Assembly (NCBI RefSeq): GCF_003143935.1
Contig: NZ_QFRX01000001.1
Location: 8,151,230-8,215,229, forward strand
Reading direction: 5' to 3'
Length of the DNA stretch: 64,000 nt
Source: Streptomyces sp. Act143
GTDB lineage: Bacteria; Actinomycetota; Actinomycetes; Streptomycetales; Streptomycetaceae
Numbering within the stretch: the first letter of the stretch is position 1; each line of letters begins with the position of its first letter. The notes below the pieces were generated by a model. That model searched no databases. It had not been told where the DNA came from and was given only the letters and a program-made list of their open reading frames with translations. This document shows, one piece after another, positions 41,699 through 50,090 of this stretch. The position numbers were made by a program, and so were the translations under genes.

Positions 41699-42492
41699 CC
41701 AGCACGGCAGAGATCCAGGTCCAGGGCCTGCACAAGTCGTTCGGCGACAACGAGGTCCTCAAGGGCATCGACCTGGAGATCGGACGCGGCGAGGTCGTCT
41801 GCGTCATCGGCCCGTCCGGCTCCGGCAAGTCCACCCTGCTGCGCTGCGTGAACCTCCTCGAAGAGCCCACCAAGGGCCAGGTCTTCGTCGGCGGCACCGA
41901 ACTCACCGACCCGGACGTCGACATCGACGCCGCTCGCCGCCGTATCGGCATGGTCTTCCAGCAGTTCAACCTCTTCCCGCACCTCACCGTGACCGAGAAC
42001 CTCACGCTCCCGCAGCGCCGGGTCCTCAGGCGCGGCAAGGCGGAGGCGGCGAAGGTGGCCGCCGAGAACCTGGAACGCGTCGGCCTGTCGGAGAAGGCGG
42101 GCGCCTACCCGGCCTCCCTCTCCGGCGGCCAGCAGCAGCGCGTCGCGATCGCCCGCGCGCTGTCCATGGGGCCCGAGGTGATGCTCTTCGACGAGCCGAC
42201 CTCCGCGCTCGACCCCGAACTCGTGGGGGACGTCCTCGCGGTGATGCGGATGCTCGCGAACGAGGGCATGACGATGATGGTGGTCACCCACGAGATGACC
42301 TTCGCCCGCGAGGTCGCCGACCGGGTCGTCTTCATGGACGGCGGAGTGATCGTCGAGGACGGCGACCCGGCCCGGGTCATCGGCAACCCGAGCCACGAAC
42401 GCACCCGCCACTTCCTCTCCCGCCTCCTCGACCCGGCGATGGCCGAGGTGGAGGAGGAGACGTCCGACCAGGTGGGCGGCGAGAAAGCCTGA
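41695..42492 (+). CDS. amino-acid ABC transporter ATPase
   Basis: The 265-residue ATPase has all nucleotide-binding motifs: Walker A GPSGSGKST near residue 38, Q-loop VFQQFNLFPH, signature LSGGQQQRVAIARAL near 140, Walker B VMLFDEPTSALDP and switch histidine VTHEM. It is closest to GlnQ/ArtP-type ATPases. GTG 41695 overlaps the permease stop and follows CAGGAGG. Confidence 0.96.
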   Translation: MTSTAEIQVQGLHKSFGDNEVLKGIDLEIGRGEVVCVIGPSGSGKSTLLRCVNLLEEPTKGQVFVGGTELTDPDVDIDAARRRIGMVFQQFNLFPHLTVTENLTLPQRRVLRRGKAEAAKVAAENLERVGLSEKAGAYPASLSGGQQQRVAIARALSMGPEVMLFDEPTSALDPELVGDVLAVMRMLANEGMTMMVVTHEMTFAREVADRVVFMDGGVIVEDGDPARVIGNPSHERTRHFLSRLLDPAMAEVEEETSDQVGGEKA

Positions 42493-42547
42493 AGAAGGAC
42501 ATACGTTCCTCTGTCCCCCGCACACCGCCAACCGTCATCATTCGGGC

Positions 42548-43339
42548 ATGACGACTCAAGAGGAGACGGGCGGTCTCGGCGCCGGCGCCACGCTGCCGCC
42601 GCTGCCGGAGGACTGGGAACGCTGTCTGGCCGTGGCGGCGCACCCGGACGACATCGAGTACGGCACCGCCTCGGCCGTGGCCCGCTGGACGGCCCAGGGC
42701 AAGCAGGTCAGCTATCTGCTGGCCACCCGCGGCGAGGCGGGCATCGACGGACTCCACCCCGACCGGGCCGCTCCGCTGCGCGAGGCCGAGGAGCGCGCCG
42801 GGGCCCGTGAAGTGGGCGTCGACACAGTGGAGTTCCTCGACCACCGGGACGGCGTGGTCGAGTACGGGCCCGCCCTGCGCCGGGACATCGTCCGGGCGAT
42901 CCGCCGGCACCGGCCCGAGATCCTCGTGACCGGGGCGTACACCGTCCGCATGGTCGCCGGCGTGGTCAACCAGGCCGACCACCGCGCGGTGGGCCTCGCC
43001 GCCCTCGACGCCGCCCGGGACGCGGGCAACCGCTGGATCTTCCCCGAACTCGCCGACGAGGGCCTCGAACCCTGGGGCGGCATCCGCTGCGTGTGCTTCG
43101 CCGGGGCCGAACGGCCCACCCACGGCGTGGACGTCACCGGCGAGCCGCTGGAGCGGGGCATCGCCTCCCTGGCGGCCCACGCCGAGTACACCAAGGGCCT
43201 CGGCGCCGGTTCCTTCGAGCCCCGCGCCTTCCTGACCTGGGCGGCCCGCCGGGGCGGCCCCGCGCTCGGCGTGCGGGAGGCGGTCCTCTTCGACGTCCAC
43301 ATGCTGGCCTTCGAGGGACCCCCGCCCTGGGAGCAGTGA
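42548..43339 (+). CDS. PIG-L family deacetylase
   Basis: The 263-residue protein has the zinc-binding AHPDDIEYG near residue 35 and a histidine in QADHRAVG near 145, as in MshB, BshB and related N-acetyl-sugar deacetylases. It would remove an N-acyl group from a small molecule. The 55 bases after the ABC ATPase hold no terminator, so it could be part of that operon, with the amidohydrolase following 30 bases later. The substrate is unknown. Confidence 0.9.
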   Translation: MTTQEETGGLGAGATLPPLPEDWERCLAVAAHPDDIEYGTASAVARWTAQGKQVSYLLATRGEAGIDGLHPDRAAPLREAEERAGAREVGVDTVEFLDHRDGVVEYGPALRRDIVRAIRRHRPEILVTGAYTVRMVAGVVNQADHRAVGLAALDAARDAGNRWIFPELADEGLEPWGGIRCVCFAGAERPTHGVDVTGEPLERGIASLAAHAEYTKGLGAGSFEPRAFLTWAARRGGPALGVREAVLFDVHMLAFEGPPPWEQ

Positions 43340-43369
43340 CCCGCCGGGCCCCCTACTAAGGTGCGAGGC

Positions 43370-44461
43370 ATGAGCGATCACGCGGTGCTGCACGTCAAGG
43401 GACGAATCCTGGTCGGGCCCGAGGAGGTCCGCGACGACCTGTGGATCGTCGACGGCCGGATCTCCTACGACCGTCCCGTCGGCGCCCGTGACATCCGTAC
43501 CGTCGTCGGCTGGGCCCTGCCGGGCCTGGTCGACGCGCACTGCCATGTCGGCCTCGGCCCGCACGGGCCGGTCGCGGAGGACGTCGCCGAGAAGCAGGCG
43601 CTGGCCGACCGCGAGGCCGGCACGCTGCTGATCCGGGACGCCGGATCGCCCTCCGACACCCGCTGGATCGACGACCGCGACGACCTGCCGAAGATCATCC
43701 GCGCCGGCCGGCACATCGCCCGCACCCGCCGCTACATCCGCGGCTACGCCCACGAGATCGAGCCGGACGACCTGGTCGCGTACGTCGCCCAGGAGGCGCG
43801 GCGCGGCGACGGCTGGGTCAAGCTGGTCGGCGACTGGATCGACCGTGACCTCGGTGACCTGTCCGCGGTCTGGCCGCGCGAGGCACTGGACGCCGCCATC
43901 GCCGAGGCCCACCGCCTGGGCGTCCGGGTCACCGCCCACTGCTTCTCCGCGGACTCCCTCCCGGACCTGGTCGGCGCGGGCATCGACTGCATCGAGCACG
44001 CCACCGGGCTGACCGAGGACCTCATCCCGCTCTTCGTCGAGCACGGCGTGGCGATCGTCCCGACCCTCGTCAACATCGCCACCTTCCCGCAGTTGGCGGC
44101 GGCCGGCGAGGGCAAGTTCCCGCGCTGGTCGGCACATATGCGGCGGCTCCACGAGCGGCGCTACGACACCGTGCGCTCCGCGTACGACGCCGGCATCCCG
44201 GTGTACGTCGGCACCGATGCCGGTGGCACCCTGCCGCACGGCCTGGCCGCGGCCGAGGTCGCGGAACTGGTCGCCGCGGGCATCCCCCCGGTCGAGGCGC
44301 TCGCGGCGACCACCTGGAAGGCCCGGGCGTGGCTCGGCCGCCCCGGCCTGGAGGAGGGTGCCGCCGCCGACCTCGTGGTGTACGAGGCCGACCCGCGCGC
44401 CGACGTACGCGTGCTGGCGGCCCCGCACCGGGTCGTCCTCAACGGCCGGGTCGCCGCCTAG
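43370..44461 (+). CDS. amidohydrolase superfamily metal-dependent hydrolase
   Basis: The 363-residue protein has an imidazolonepropionase-like amidohydrolase barrel. The metal motif is VDAHCHVGLG near residue 55; VTAHCFS, IEHATG and the catalytic GTDAGG near 280 follow. KLVGDWID near 155 may supply a metal-binding residue. It would cleave a cyclic or linear amide bond. GTG 43361 is an alternative start. With the PIG-L deacetylase and ABC importer it may form a small catabolic set for one N-acylated amino compound; that is inference. Confidence 0.88.
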   Translation: MSDHAVLHVKGRILVGPEEVRDDLWIVDGRISYDRPVGARDIRTVVGWALPGLVDAHCHVGLGPHGPVAEDVAEKQALADREAGTLLIRDAGSPSDTRWIDDRDDLPKIIRAGRHIARTRRYIRGYAHEIEPDDLVAYVAQEARRGDGWVKLVGDWIDRDLGDLSAVWPREALDAAIAEAHRLGVRVTAHCFSADSLPDLVGAGIDCIEHATGLTEDLIPLFVEHGVAIVPTLVNIATFPQLAAAGEGKFPRWSAHMRRLHERRYDTVRSAYDAGIPVYVGTDAGGTLPHGLAAAEVAELVAAGIPPVEALAATTWKARAWLGRPGLEEGAAADLVVYEADPRADVRVLAAPHRVVLNGRVAA

Positions 44462-44607
44462 GTCACGTTGACGCAGCGTAACCAGCGACCGCCCCGCCTC
44501 GTTCTGCACTCCTGCTCACGCGCCGCCCCGTCAACCCGCGCGCTCGCACGGAAGGGGGTGCGGGGGTGACTTCGAGGAACACCCGTGCCGTATGAATCGA
44601 AAAAGTT

Positions 44608-44640
44608 CACGGGAGCACCACGTTGGGGTGAAGTCCCGTG
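44608..44640. promoter_or_regulatory. inverted repeat CACGGGA-19-TCCCGTG upstream of sortase substrate
   Basis: Perfect 7-base arms lie 76-108 bases before the TTG start; the flanks TTCAC and GTGAA can also pair. The right half GGGGTGAAGTCCCGTG resembles the ectD-end repeat (GTGAAATCCCGTG) at 12 of 13 positions. Confidence 0.4.
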
Positions 44641-44715
44641 GGACTGCTGACTGTTCACTCTCAGTGCGTAATTCTTGCCGAGTCCCGAGCAAGTCTCCTC
44701 TGAGGGGTCCCCACC

Positions 44716-45621
44716 TTGAACGGCAAGAACTTCCGCATGCCCGCACGCCGTCTCGCGACCGTCGCGACGGCCACCGCCCTGGCCGCCGGTCCCGCGGTCC
44801 TGGCCGGCGCGGGCCCAGCGCACGCCACCGGCGGCGAGGGCCGCGCCGGCGCCGTCGTCCTGCGTACCGGGCTCGACGTGTCCCTGCTCAACAAGACCGT
44901 GAACGTCCCGCTCGCGGTCTCCCTGAACGAAGTGCAGGCGCCGCAGAGCGCCGAGAAGACCGCGCTGACGGCCGAGTTGAACGGCGTGAACAACGGCCGG
45001 GCCTTCAGTGTCCTGAACGCCGAGGTGGCGTCCGCGAAGGCGAACGTCACCGCGGCCAAGGCCGAGGCATCGACCCAGCTGGCCCACGCCAAGCTCCATG
45101 TCCCCGGCCTGCCCCTGCTCTCGGTCGTCGAGCTCGGCGCGGTCAGGTCGGAGGCGGTCTGCGAGGCCGGGAAGACCCCGGTCGCCCGGTCCAACGTGCT
45201 CGGTGACGTCACCGTCCTCGGCAAGAAGGTCTCCCTGACCGCGGGCGGCCCGACCGAGGTGAAGGTCCCGGGCGTCGGCGAGGTCCGCCTCGACCTCTCC
45301 AAGCGGGAGACCACCTCCCGCACGGCCGCCGCCACCGCCCTCGAACTCACCGTCTCCGTCAACCCGTTGAAGCTCAACGTGGCCGAGGTCGAGGGCACCC
45401 TGACCCTGGCGAAGGCGACCTGCGAGGCACCGCAGGCGCAGGCTTCCGCGGCGCCCTCGCAGAGCCCGGTCGGTGAGGTGAAGCCCCAGGGCGCCCCCGC
45501 CGAGGCCGGGCTGGCCGAGACCGGCGGCAACTCCATGACCCCGTACATCGCGGGCGGCGCCATCGCCCTGCTCGTCGCGGGCGGGGGAGCGGTCGCGGTG
45601 GCGCGACGCGGCAGGAGCTGA
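44716..45621 (+). CDS. sortase-anchored secreted protein (LAETG), SCO1860-like
   Basis: The 301-residue protein has a signal peptide (about residues 1-38, ending GPAHAT), a beta-rich external part with two well-spaced cysteines (VCEAGKTPV, ATCEAPQ), an Ala/Pro/Ser linker and a C-terminal LAETG, hydrophobic helix and RRGRS tail. LAxTG is the substrate motif of Streptomyces class E sortases, so it should be attached to the cell wall. Start TTG 44716 is supported by GAGGGG ten bases upstream. From memory it matches S. coelicolor SCO1860, one of that species' sortase substrates; its function is not settled. Confidence 0.87.
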   Translation: MNGKNFRMPARRLATVATATALAAGPAVLAGAGPAHATGGEGRAGAVVLRTGLDVSLLNKTVNVPLAVSLNEVQAPQSAEKTALTAELNGVNNGRAFSVLNAEVASAKANVTAAKAEASTQLAHAKLHVPGLPLLSVVELGAVRSEAVCEAGKTPVARSNVLGDVTVLGKKVSLTAGGPTEVKVPGVGEVRLDLSKRETTSRTAAATALELTVSVNPLKLNVAEVEGTLTLAKATCEAPQAQASAAPSQSPVGEVKPQGAPAEAGLAETGGNSMTPYIAGGAIALLVAGGGAVAVARRGRS

Positions 45622-45795
45622 CCGCCCGGCGGTAGCCTGACCGAGGCCGGCGGTCGACAAGCCCCCTGCCCGTCAGGGGTGTTGGCCGCCGGCCGGCACC
45701 AGTGACCGGCTTCCGGGAAGCCGACCGGCACGGTCCCGCGGGTGCCGGCGGCCTCACCCGCGTCGGCGCCCGCATCCTGGAACCTGTGCCGCCGG
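45622..45795 (+). other. convergent intergenic region with cobalamin-riboswitch-like fragment
   Basis: No gene is seen. GGGAAGCCG at 45715-45723 then CGGCACGGTCCCGC at 45726-45739 resembles the plus-strand core of an AdoCbl riboswitch with about 7-8 bases of the middle missing. It points away from any plus-strand gene. Compare the intact element at 63870-64000. Confidence 0.3.
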
Positions 45796-46872
45796 TCAGT
45801 GCTGCGACAGGACCATCGCCCGGTCCAGCGCCTGAAGGAACGAGTTGACCGTCGCCCGGTCCCGCACCGCGAGCCGCAGCCACTCCTCGTCCAGACCGGG
45901 GAAGGTGTCCCCGCGCCGCACCGCGAAGCCGAGGTCGCGCAGATGCCGGCGCACGGCGGCCGCGCGAGGCAGGCGTACGAGGACGAAGGGGCCTTCCGCC
46001 GGCTCGGCGACCCGGAGTCCGTCCGGGGCGAACTCCCGCAGCCCGGCGACGAGATGGGCCCGGTCGGCGGCGATGCGGTGGGCCGCGTGCGCCGCCTCGG
46101 CCAGCGCCTGCGGCGCCACGCAGGCCTGCGCCGCCGCGAGGGCCGGGGTGGACACCGGCCACAGCGGCTGGGCCCGTTCCAGTTCCTCGATCATCTCCGG
46201 GGCGGCGAGGACGTACCCGATGCGCAGCCCGGCCAGACCCCAGGTCTTGGTCAGGCTGCGCAGCACGACCAGCCCGGGCACGTCCGTGCGGCCCGCCAGC
46301 GCCTCCCGCTCACCCGGCACCGCGTCCATGAACGCCTCGTCCACGACCAGCGTCCGCCCGGGACGCGCGAGTGCGGCGATCGTGTCCGCCGGGTGCAGGA
46401 CCGAGGTCGGGTTGGTCGGGTTGCCGATCACCACCAGGTCCGCGTCCTCGGGCACCGCCGCCGGGTCCAGGCGGAAGCCGTCCTCCGCGCGCAGCAGCAG
46501 CCGGTCGACCCGGTGCCCCGCGTCCCGCAGCGCCGCCTCCGGCTCCGTGAACTGCGGGTGCACCACCAGTGGCTGACGTGCCCTCAGGGCGCGCGCGAGC
46601 AGCACGAAGGCCTCCGCCGCGCCCGCCGTCAGCAGCACCCGCGCCACCGGCAGTCCGTGCCGGGCCGCCACCGCCGCACGCGCGTCCCGGCCGTCCGGAT
46701 AGGCGGCCAGCCCGGCCAGCGACGCGGCGATCCGCTCCCGCAGCCACGCCGGGGGCGTGTCCGTGCGGACGTTCACGGCGAGGTCGGTGAGCCGCGCCCC
46801 GTCGTCCCGGACCTCCGCGTCACCGTGGTGCCGCAGGTCGTGGCTGCCGGTGCCCTGTCTGTCAGTGCGCAT
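45796..46872 (-). CDS. cobC: threonine-phosphate decarboxylase-like aminotransferase (CobC)
   Basis: The 358-residue class I/II PLP enzyme belongs to the CobC/CobD branch that makes the (R)-1-aminopropan-2-ol phosphate linker of cobalamin. LTAGAAEAFVLLARAL, IGNPTNPTSVLHP, VVDEAFMD and LRSLTKTWGLAGLRIGY (PLP lysine) are visible. It is last in the minus-strand cobalamin run; its ATG lies 11 bases within cbiX. A riboswitch-like fragment lies downstream on the opposite strand. Confidence 0.88.
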   Translation of the reverse strand: MRTDRQGTGSHDLRHHGDAEVRDDGARLTDLAVNVRTDTPPAWLRERIAASLAGLAAYPDGRDARAAVAARHGLPVARVLLTAGAAEAFVLLARALRARQPLVVHPQFTEPEAALRDAGHRVDRLLLRAEDGFRLDPAAVPEDADLVVIGNPTNPTSVLHPADTIAALARPGRTLVVDEAFMDAVPGEREALAGRTDVPGLVVLRSLTKTWGLAGLRIGYVLAAPEMIEELERAQPLWPVSTPALAAAQACVAPQALAEAAHAAHRIAADRAHLVAGLREFAPDGLRVAEPAEGPFVLVRLPRAAAVRRHLRDLGFAVRRGDTFPGLDEEWLRLAVRDRATVNSFLQALDRAMVLSQH

Positions 46873-47806
46873 GGGAGTGGGAGCCGTGGTGGTGGTGTCC
46901 GTGGCCGTGGCCGTGGTGGTGGCCGTCGTCGTCGGGGTGGAAGTGCGGCTGCTGCGGCATCCCCACCTTGTCCTCGAAGCCCGGCAGCGCGATGCGGTAC
47001 ACGCACGAGTCGCAGTTCATCCGCAGATCTCCCTTGATCGCTTCCTGGTACCGCTCCATCACGAGGGCGAGCAGCTCCGGCTCCGGGCCGATCACGTCGG
47101 CGCAGTGCACCTCGGCCTCCGGGTGCGCGGCCGCCCAGCCCTCGGTCTGCTCCCGGACCCGGTCCGGGAGGATGCCGGTGAACAGGAAGTAGGGCAGGAC
47201 GACGATCCGCCGCGCGCCCAGCTTCACGCAGCGGTCGAGGCCGCTCGGCACGTCCGGCGCGGCCAGCGACACGAACGCCGTCTCCACGCCCGCGTACCCG
47301 CGTCCCTCCCACAGCAGCCGGGCCGCCTTGTGCACCTCGGCGTTGGCGTCGGGATCGGTGGAGCCGCGCCCGACGAGCAGCACGGTGACGTCCGCGCGGT
47401 CGCCGGGGGAGCGCCCGGCGGAGGAGCCGGAGCCCAGCGCCTCCTCCAGCCGCCGCTCCAGGACGTTCAGCAGCGACGGGTGCGGGCCCAGGGGACGCCC
47501 GTAGGTGTACGAGATCCCCGGGTGCCGCTCCTTCTCGCGGGCCAGCGCCGCCGGGATGTCGCCCTTGGCGTGCCCGGCGGAGACCAGCATGAGCGGCACG
47601 GCGGTGAACCGTCGTACGCCCTGCTCCACCAGCTCGGTGACGGCCTCGCCCAGCGGCGGCGGGGACAGCTCGATGAAGCCGCCCGCGACGGGCAGTTCGG
47701 GGTGGCGGCGTCCCAGCTCCCGGACGAAGTCACGGAACGCCTCGGCCCCGGCCTCGTCGCGGGTGCCGTGGCCGGCGATGAGCAGAGCGGGCTGGGGGGT
47801 GGTCAC
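46862..47806 (-). CDS. cbiX: sirohydrochlorin cobaltochelatase (CbiX, long form)
   Basis: The 314-residue chelatase puts cobalt into sirohydrochlorin early in the corrin pathway. Two ferrochelatase-like halves are seen (LLIAGHGTRDEAG near residue 9 and VLLVGRGSTDPDA near 143). The C-terminal part has MNCDSC, the MxCxxC motif that binds an iron-sulfur cluster in long CbiX proteins, and ends in a tail with 14 histidines among the last 28 residues, suited to cobalt storage. GTG 47806 overlaps cobH by four bases. Confidence 0.92.
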   Translation of the reverse strand: MTTPQPALLIAGHGTRDEAGAEAFRDFVRELGRRHPELPVAGGFIELSPPPLGEAVTELVEQGVRRFTAVPLMLVSAGHAKGDIPAALAREKERHPGISYTYGRPLGPHPSLLNVLERRLEEALGSGSSAGRSPGDRADVTVLLVGRGSTDPDANAEVHKAARLLWEGRGYAGVETAFVSLAAPDVPSGLDRCVKLGARRIVVLPYFLFTGILPDRVREQTEGWAAAHPEAEVHCADVIGPEPELLALVMERYQEAIKGDLRMNCDSCVYRIALPGFEDKVGMPQQPHFHPDDDGHHHGHGHGHHHHGSHSHAH

Positions 47807-48390
47807 GATTTCTCCTCGGTGGAAACGGGGTGGTACAGCAGGGCGTTGAGCGCGGCCGAGGCGACGGCCGACCCGCCCTTCTCGGACACGTTGCTCACGG
47901 CGGGCAGCCCGCTCTCGCGCAACGCGGCCTTGGACTCGACCGCGCCGACGAAACCGACGGGCAGGCCGATGACGAGCGCCGGGGCGGCGTCCAGGGTGAG
48001 CAGTTCCTCCAGCGCGGTCGGCGCGTTGCCGATCACCCAGAGGGCGCCGGGGCCGACCTGCTCGTGGGCGAGCCGGATCGCGTGCGCGGAACGGGTCAGG
48101 CCCGGCCCGGCGACGGCGTCCCGCAGCCGGCAGACGGTCTCGCGCCGGGTGATCCCGGCGGCCACCATCTCCACGTCCACGACGACGGGCGCCCCGCCGT
48201 GCAGCGCGGCGTGCGCCTTCGCCAGTTCGCCCTCGTCCATGACGAGGTCGTCGGCGTACTCCAGGTCGGCGGCGGAGTGGATGACCCGCTCCACCACCGC
48301 CCGGGTCAGCGGCGGGAGGTGCGAGGTGTCCAGACGGGCCCGCAGCCGCCGGTAGGACTCCTCCTCGATCGGATGGATCACGCGATTCAC
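47803..48390 (-). CDS. cobH: precorrin-8X methylmutase
   Basis: The 195-residue enzyme moves a methyl group from C11 to C12 to give hydrogenobyrinate. Family blocks are HPIEEESYRRL, VVERVIHSAAD with the catalytic histidine, PVVVDVEMVAAGI and GLPVGFVGAVESK. GTG 48390 overlaps the upstream stop by four bases. Length agrees with CobH/CbiC. Confidence 0.95.
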   Translation of the reverse strand: MNRVIHPIEEESYRRLRARLDTSHLPPLTRAVVERVIHSAADLEYADDLVMDEGELAKAHAALHGGAPVVVDVEMVAAGITRRETVCRLRDAVAGPGLTRSAHAIRLAHEQVGPGALWVIGNAPTALEELLTLDAAPALVIGLPVGFVGAVESKAALRESGLPAVSNVSEKGGSAVASAALNALLYHPVSTEEKS

Positions 48391-50090
48391 TTGGCGTCCT
48401 CCAGTGAGCCGTCCTGCCAGCGGTAGCCGCGCGGTGTCACCATGCGCCCCGCGATGTCACGGGTCGCCGTGTTGCCGACGGTCACCACCGTCATCATGTC
48501 GACCGTCGCCGGATCCAGGGACCCCAGCGACGTGAGCCGACTGGACTCGTCCGGCCGCGACGCGTTCCGTACGACCCCGACCGGTGTCGCGGGCTCGCGG
48601 TGCTCGGCGAGGATCGCCAGCGCCTTGGGCAGCTGCCAGTCACGGCCCCGGGAGCGCGGGTTGTAGAAGGTGACCACGATGTCCGCCTCGGCCGCCGCCC
48701 GTACCCGCCGCTCGATGACCTCCCACGGGGTGTGCAGGTCGGAGAGGCTGATGGACACGTGGTCGTGGCCCAGCGGGGCGCCCAGGATCGCGGCGGCGGC
48801 GAGCGCGGCGGTCACACCGGGGACACCGACCACCTCGATGTCGTCGGAGGCCTCGGCGAGCGCGGGGGAGGCCATGGCGTACACGCCCGCGTCCCCGCTG
48901 CCGATCAGCGCCACGGCCTGCCCCTTGCGGGCCTCCGCCACGGCCGTGCGGGCCCGCTCCTCCTCGGCGCCGAGCCCCGACTCCAGGATCACGGTGCCGG
49001 GCCGCAGCAGGTCGCGGATCTGGTCGACGTACTGGTCCAGGCCGACCAGCACGGAGGCGCGCCGGAGTTCGGCCTTCGCGCGCGGGGTGAGCAGGTCCCG
49101 GGCGCCGGGCCCGAGCCCGACCACCGCGAGCCGGCCGCGCGCGGGACGCCGTACGACGGCACAGGTGGCCATCGCGGGCAGCCCGTCCGCACGTTCCGAC
49201 TTCCGCTTGGGTACGAGGAGTTCGCCGCCGGTCGCGAGCGCGGCGGCCTCGGCGACGGACGGGGTACCGACGGCGGCGAGCGGCGCGTCGGAGGGGTTGG
49301 GCACCTCGACGGCCGCCAACTCTTCGGCGGAGTGGGTCACCACGGGGACGCCCAGCCGAGCCGCCGCCTCCACGATGCCGGGTTCCCCGGCCTTGGCGTC
49401 GACGGTGGCGAGTTCGGCGACCGAGCGCGCGGACAGCCCGGCGTCCCGGAGGGCGTCCCGGACCAGCCCGAGCACCTCCTCGACGGGCGCCCCCCTGGAG
49501 GCGCCGACGCCGACGACGAGGGACGGCGGCCTGAGGACCACCTCGCCCTCGGCGGGCGCCACGAGCCGGTCGGTGACCCGCACGGTGCGGGCGCCCTCCG
49601 CGGTGACCTTCAGCGCGGGCAGCGGCCACGCCAACTCCGCCGCCAGGGCGACCGGTTCACCGTCCAGCAGGGCCCGCGACACGGCGGCGACATCCCCCTC
49701 GACGGGGAAGCCGAGCGTGTCAAGGCCCGGCAGCCCGACCGCGTCCGTCGCCGTCGTCACCACCGGCATCGCACCCAGCAACTCACCCACCTCACCGGCG
49801 AGTTCGTTGGCTCCGCCGCCGTGCCCGCCGACCAGCGACACGGCGAACCGCCCGCCCTCGTCGACGCACACCACACCCGGGTCGGACGCCTTGTCGCCGA
49901 GCAGCGGCGCGACCAGCCGCACCACGGCACCCGTGGCGAGGAAGCACACCAGCTGCTCGCACTCCGCGAACGCGGCCCGTACGGCGTCCCCGACGGGACC
50001 CTCGTACACCCGTGTCCGCTCCGGCCACGCGGCGGCCAGCCGGTCGCGCGCAGCCGCGCCCGCCGCGGTGGCGGAAATGAGGCCGATCAC
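48387..50090 (-). CDS. cobJ: CbiG-CobJ fusion: cobalt-precorrin-5A hydrolase + precorrin-3B C17-methyltransferase
   Basis: The 567-residue protein joins two corrin enzymes. Residues about 1-300 are CbiG-like (VIGLISATAAGAA, CFLATGAVVRLVAPLL, SLVGGHGGGANELA, and GVGASRGAPVEEV), and about 315-560 are a CobJ/CbiH methyltransferase (LAVVGLGPGARDLLTP SAM-binding loop, GSGDAGVYAMASP, VTFYNPRSRGRDW). Start GTG 50090 follows GGGAG. It overlaps cobL and cobH by four bases each. CbiG removes the two-carbon unit after ring contraction in the early-cobalt route. Confidence 0.93.
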   Translation of the reverse strand: MIGLISATAAGAAARDRLAAAWPERTRVYEGPVGDAVRAAFAECEQLVCFLATGAVVRLVAPLLGDKASDPGVVCVDEGGRFAVSLVGGHGGGANELAGEVGELLGAMPVVTTATDAVGLPGLDTLGFPVEGDVAAVSRALLDGEPVALAAELAWPLPALKVTAEGARTVRVTDRLVAPAEGEVVLRPPSLVVGVGASRGAPVEEVLGLVRDALRDAGLSARSVAELATVDAKAGEPGIVEAAARLGVPVVTHSAEELAAVEVPNPSDAPLAAVGTPSVAEAAALATGGELLVPKRKSERADGLPAMATCAVVRRPARGRLAVVGLGPGARDLLTPRAKAELRRASVLVGLDQYVDQIRDLLRPGTVILESGLGAEEERARTAVAEARKGQAVALIGSGDAGVYAMASPALAEASDDIEVVGVPGVTAALAAAAILGAPLGHDHVSISLSDLHTPWEVIERRVRAAAEADIVVTFYNPRSRGRDWQLPKALAILAEHREPATPVGVVRNASRPDESSRLTSLGSLDPATVDMMTVVTVGNTATRDIAGRMVTPRGYRWQDGSLEDAK

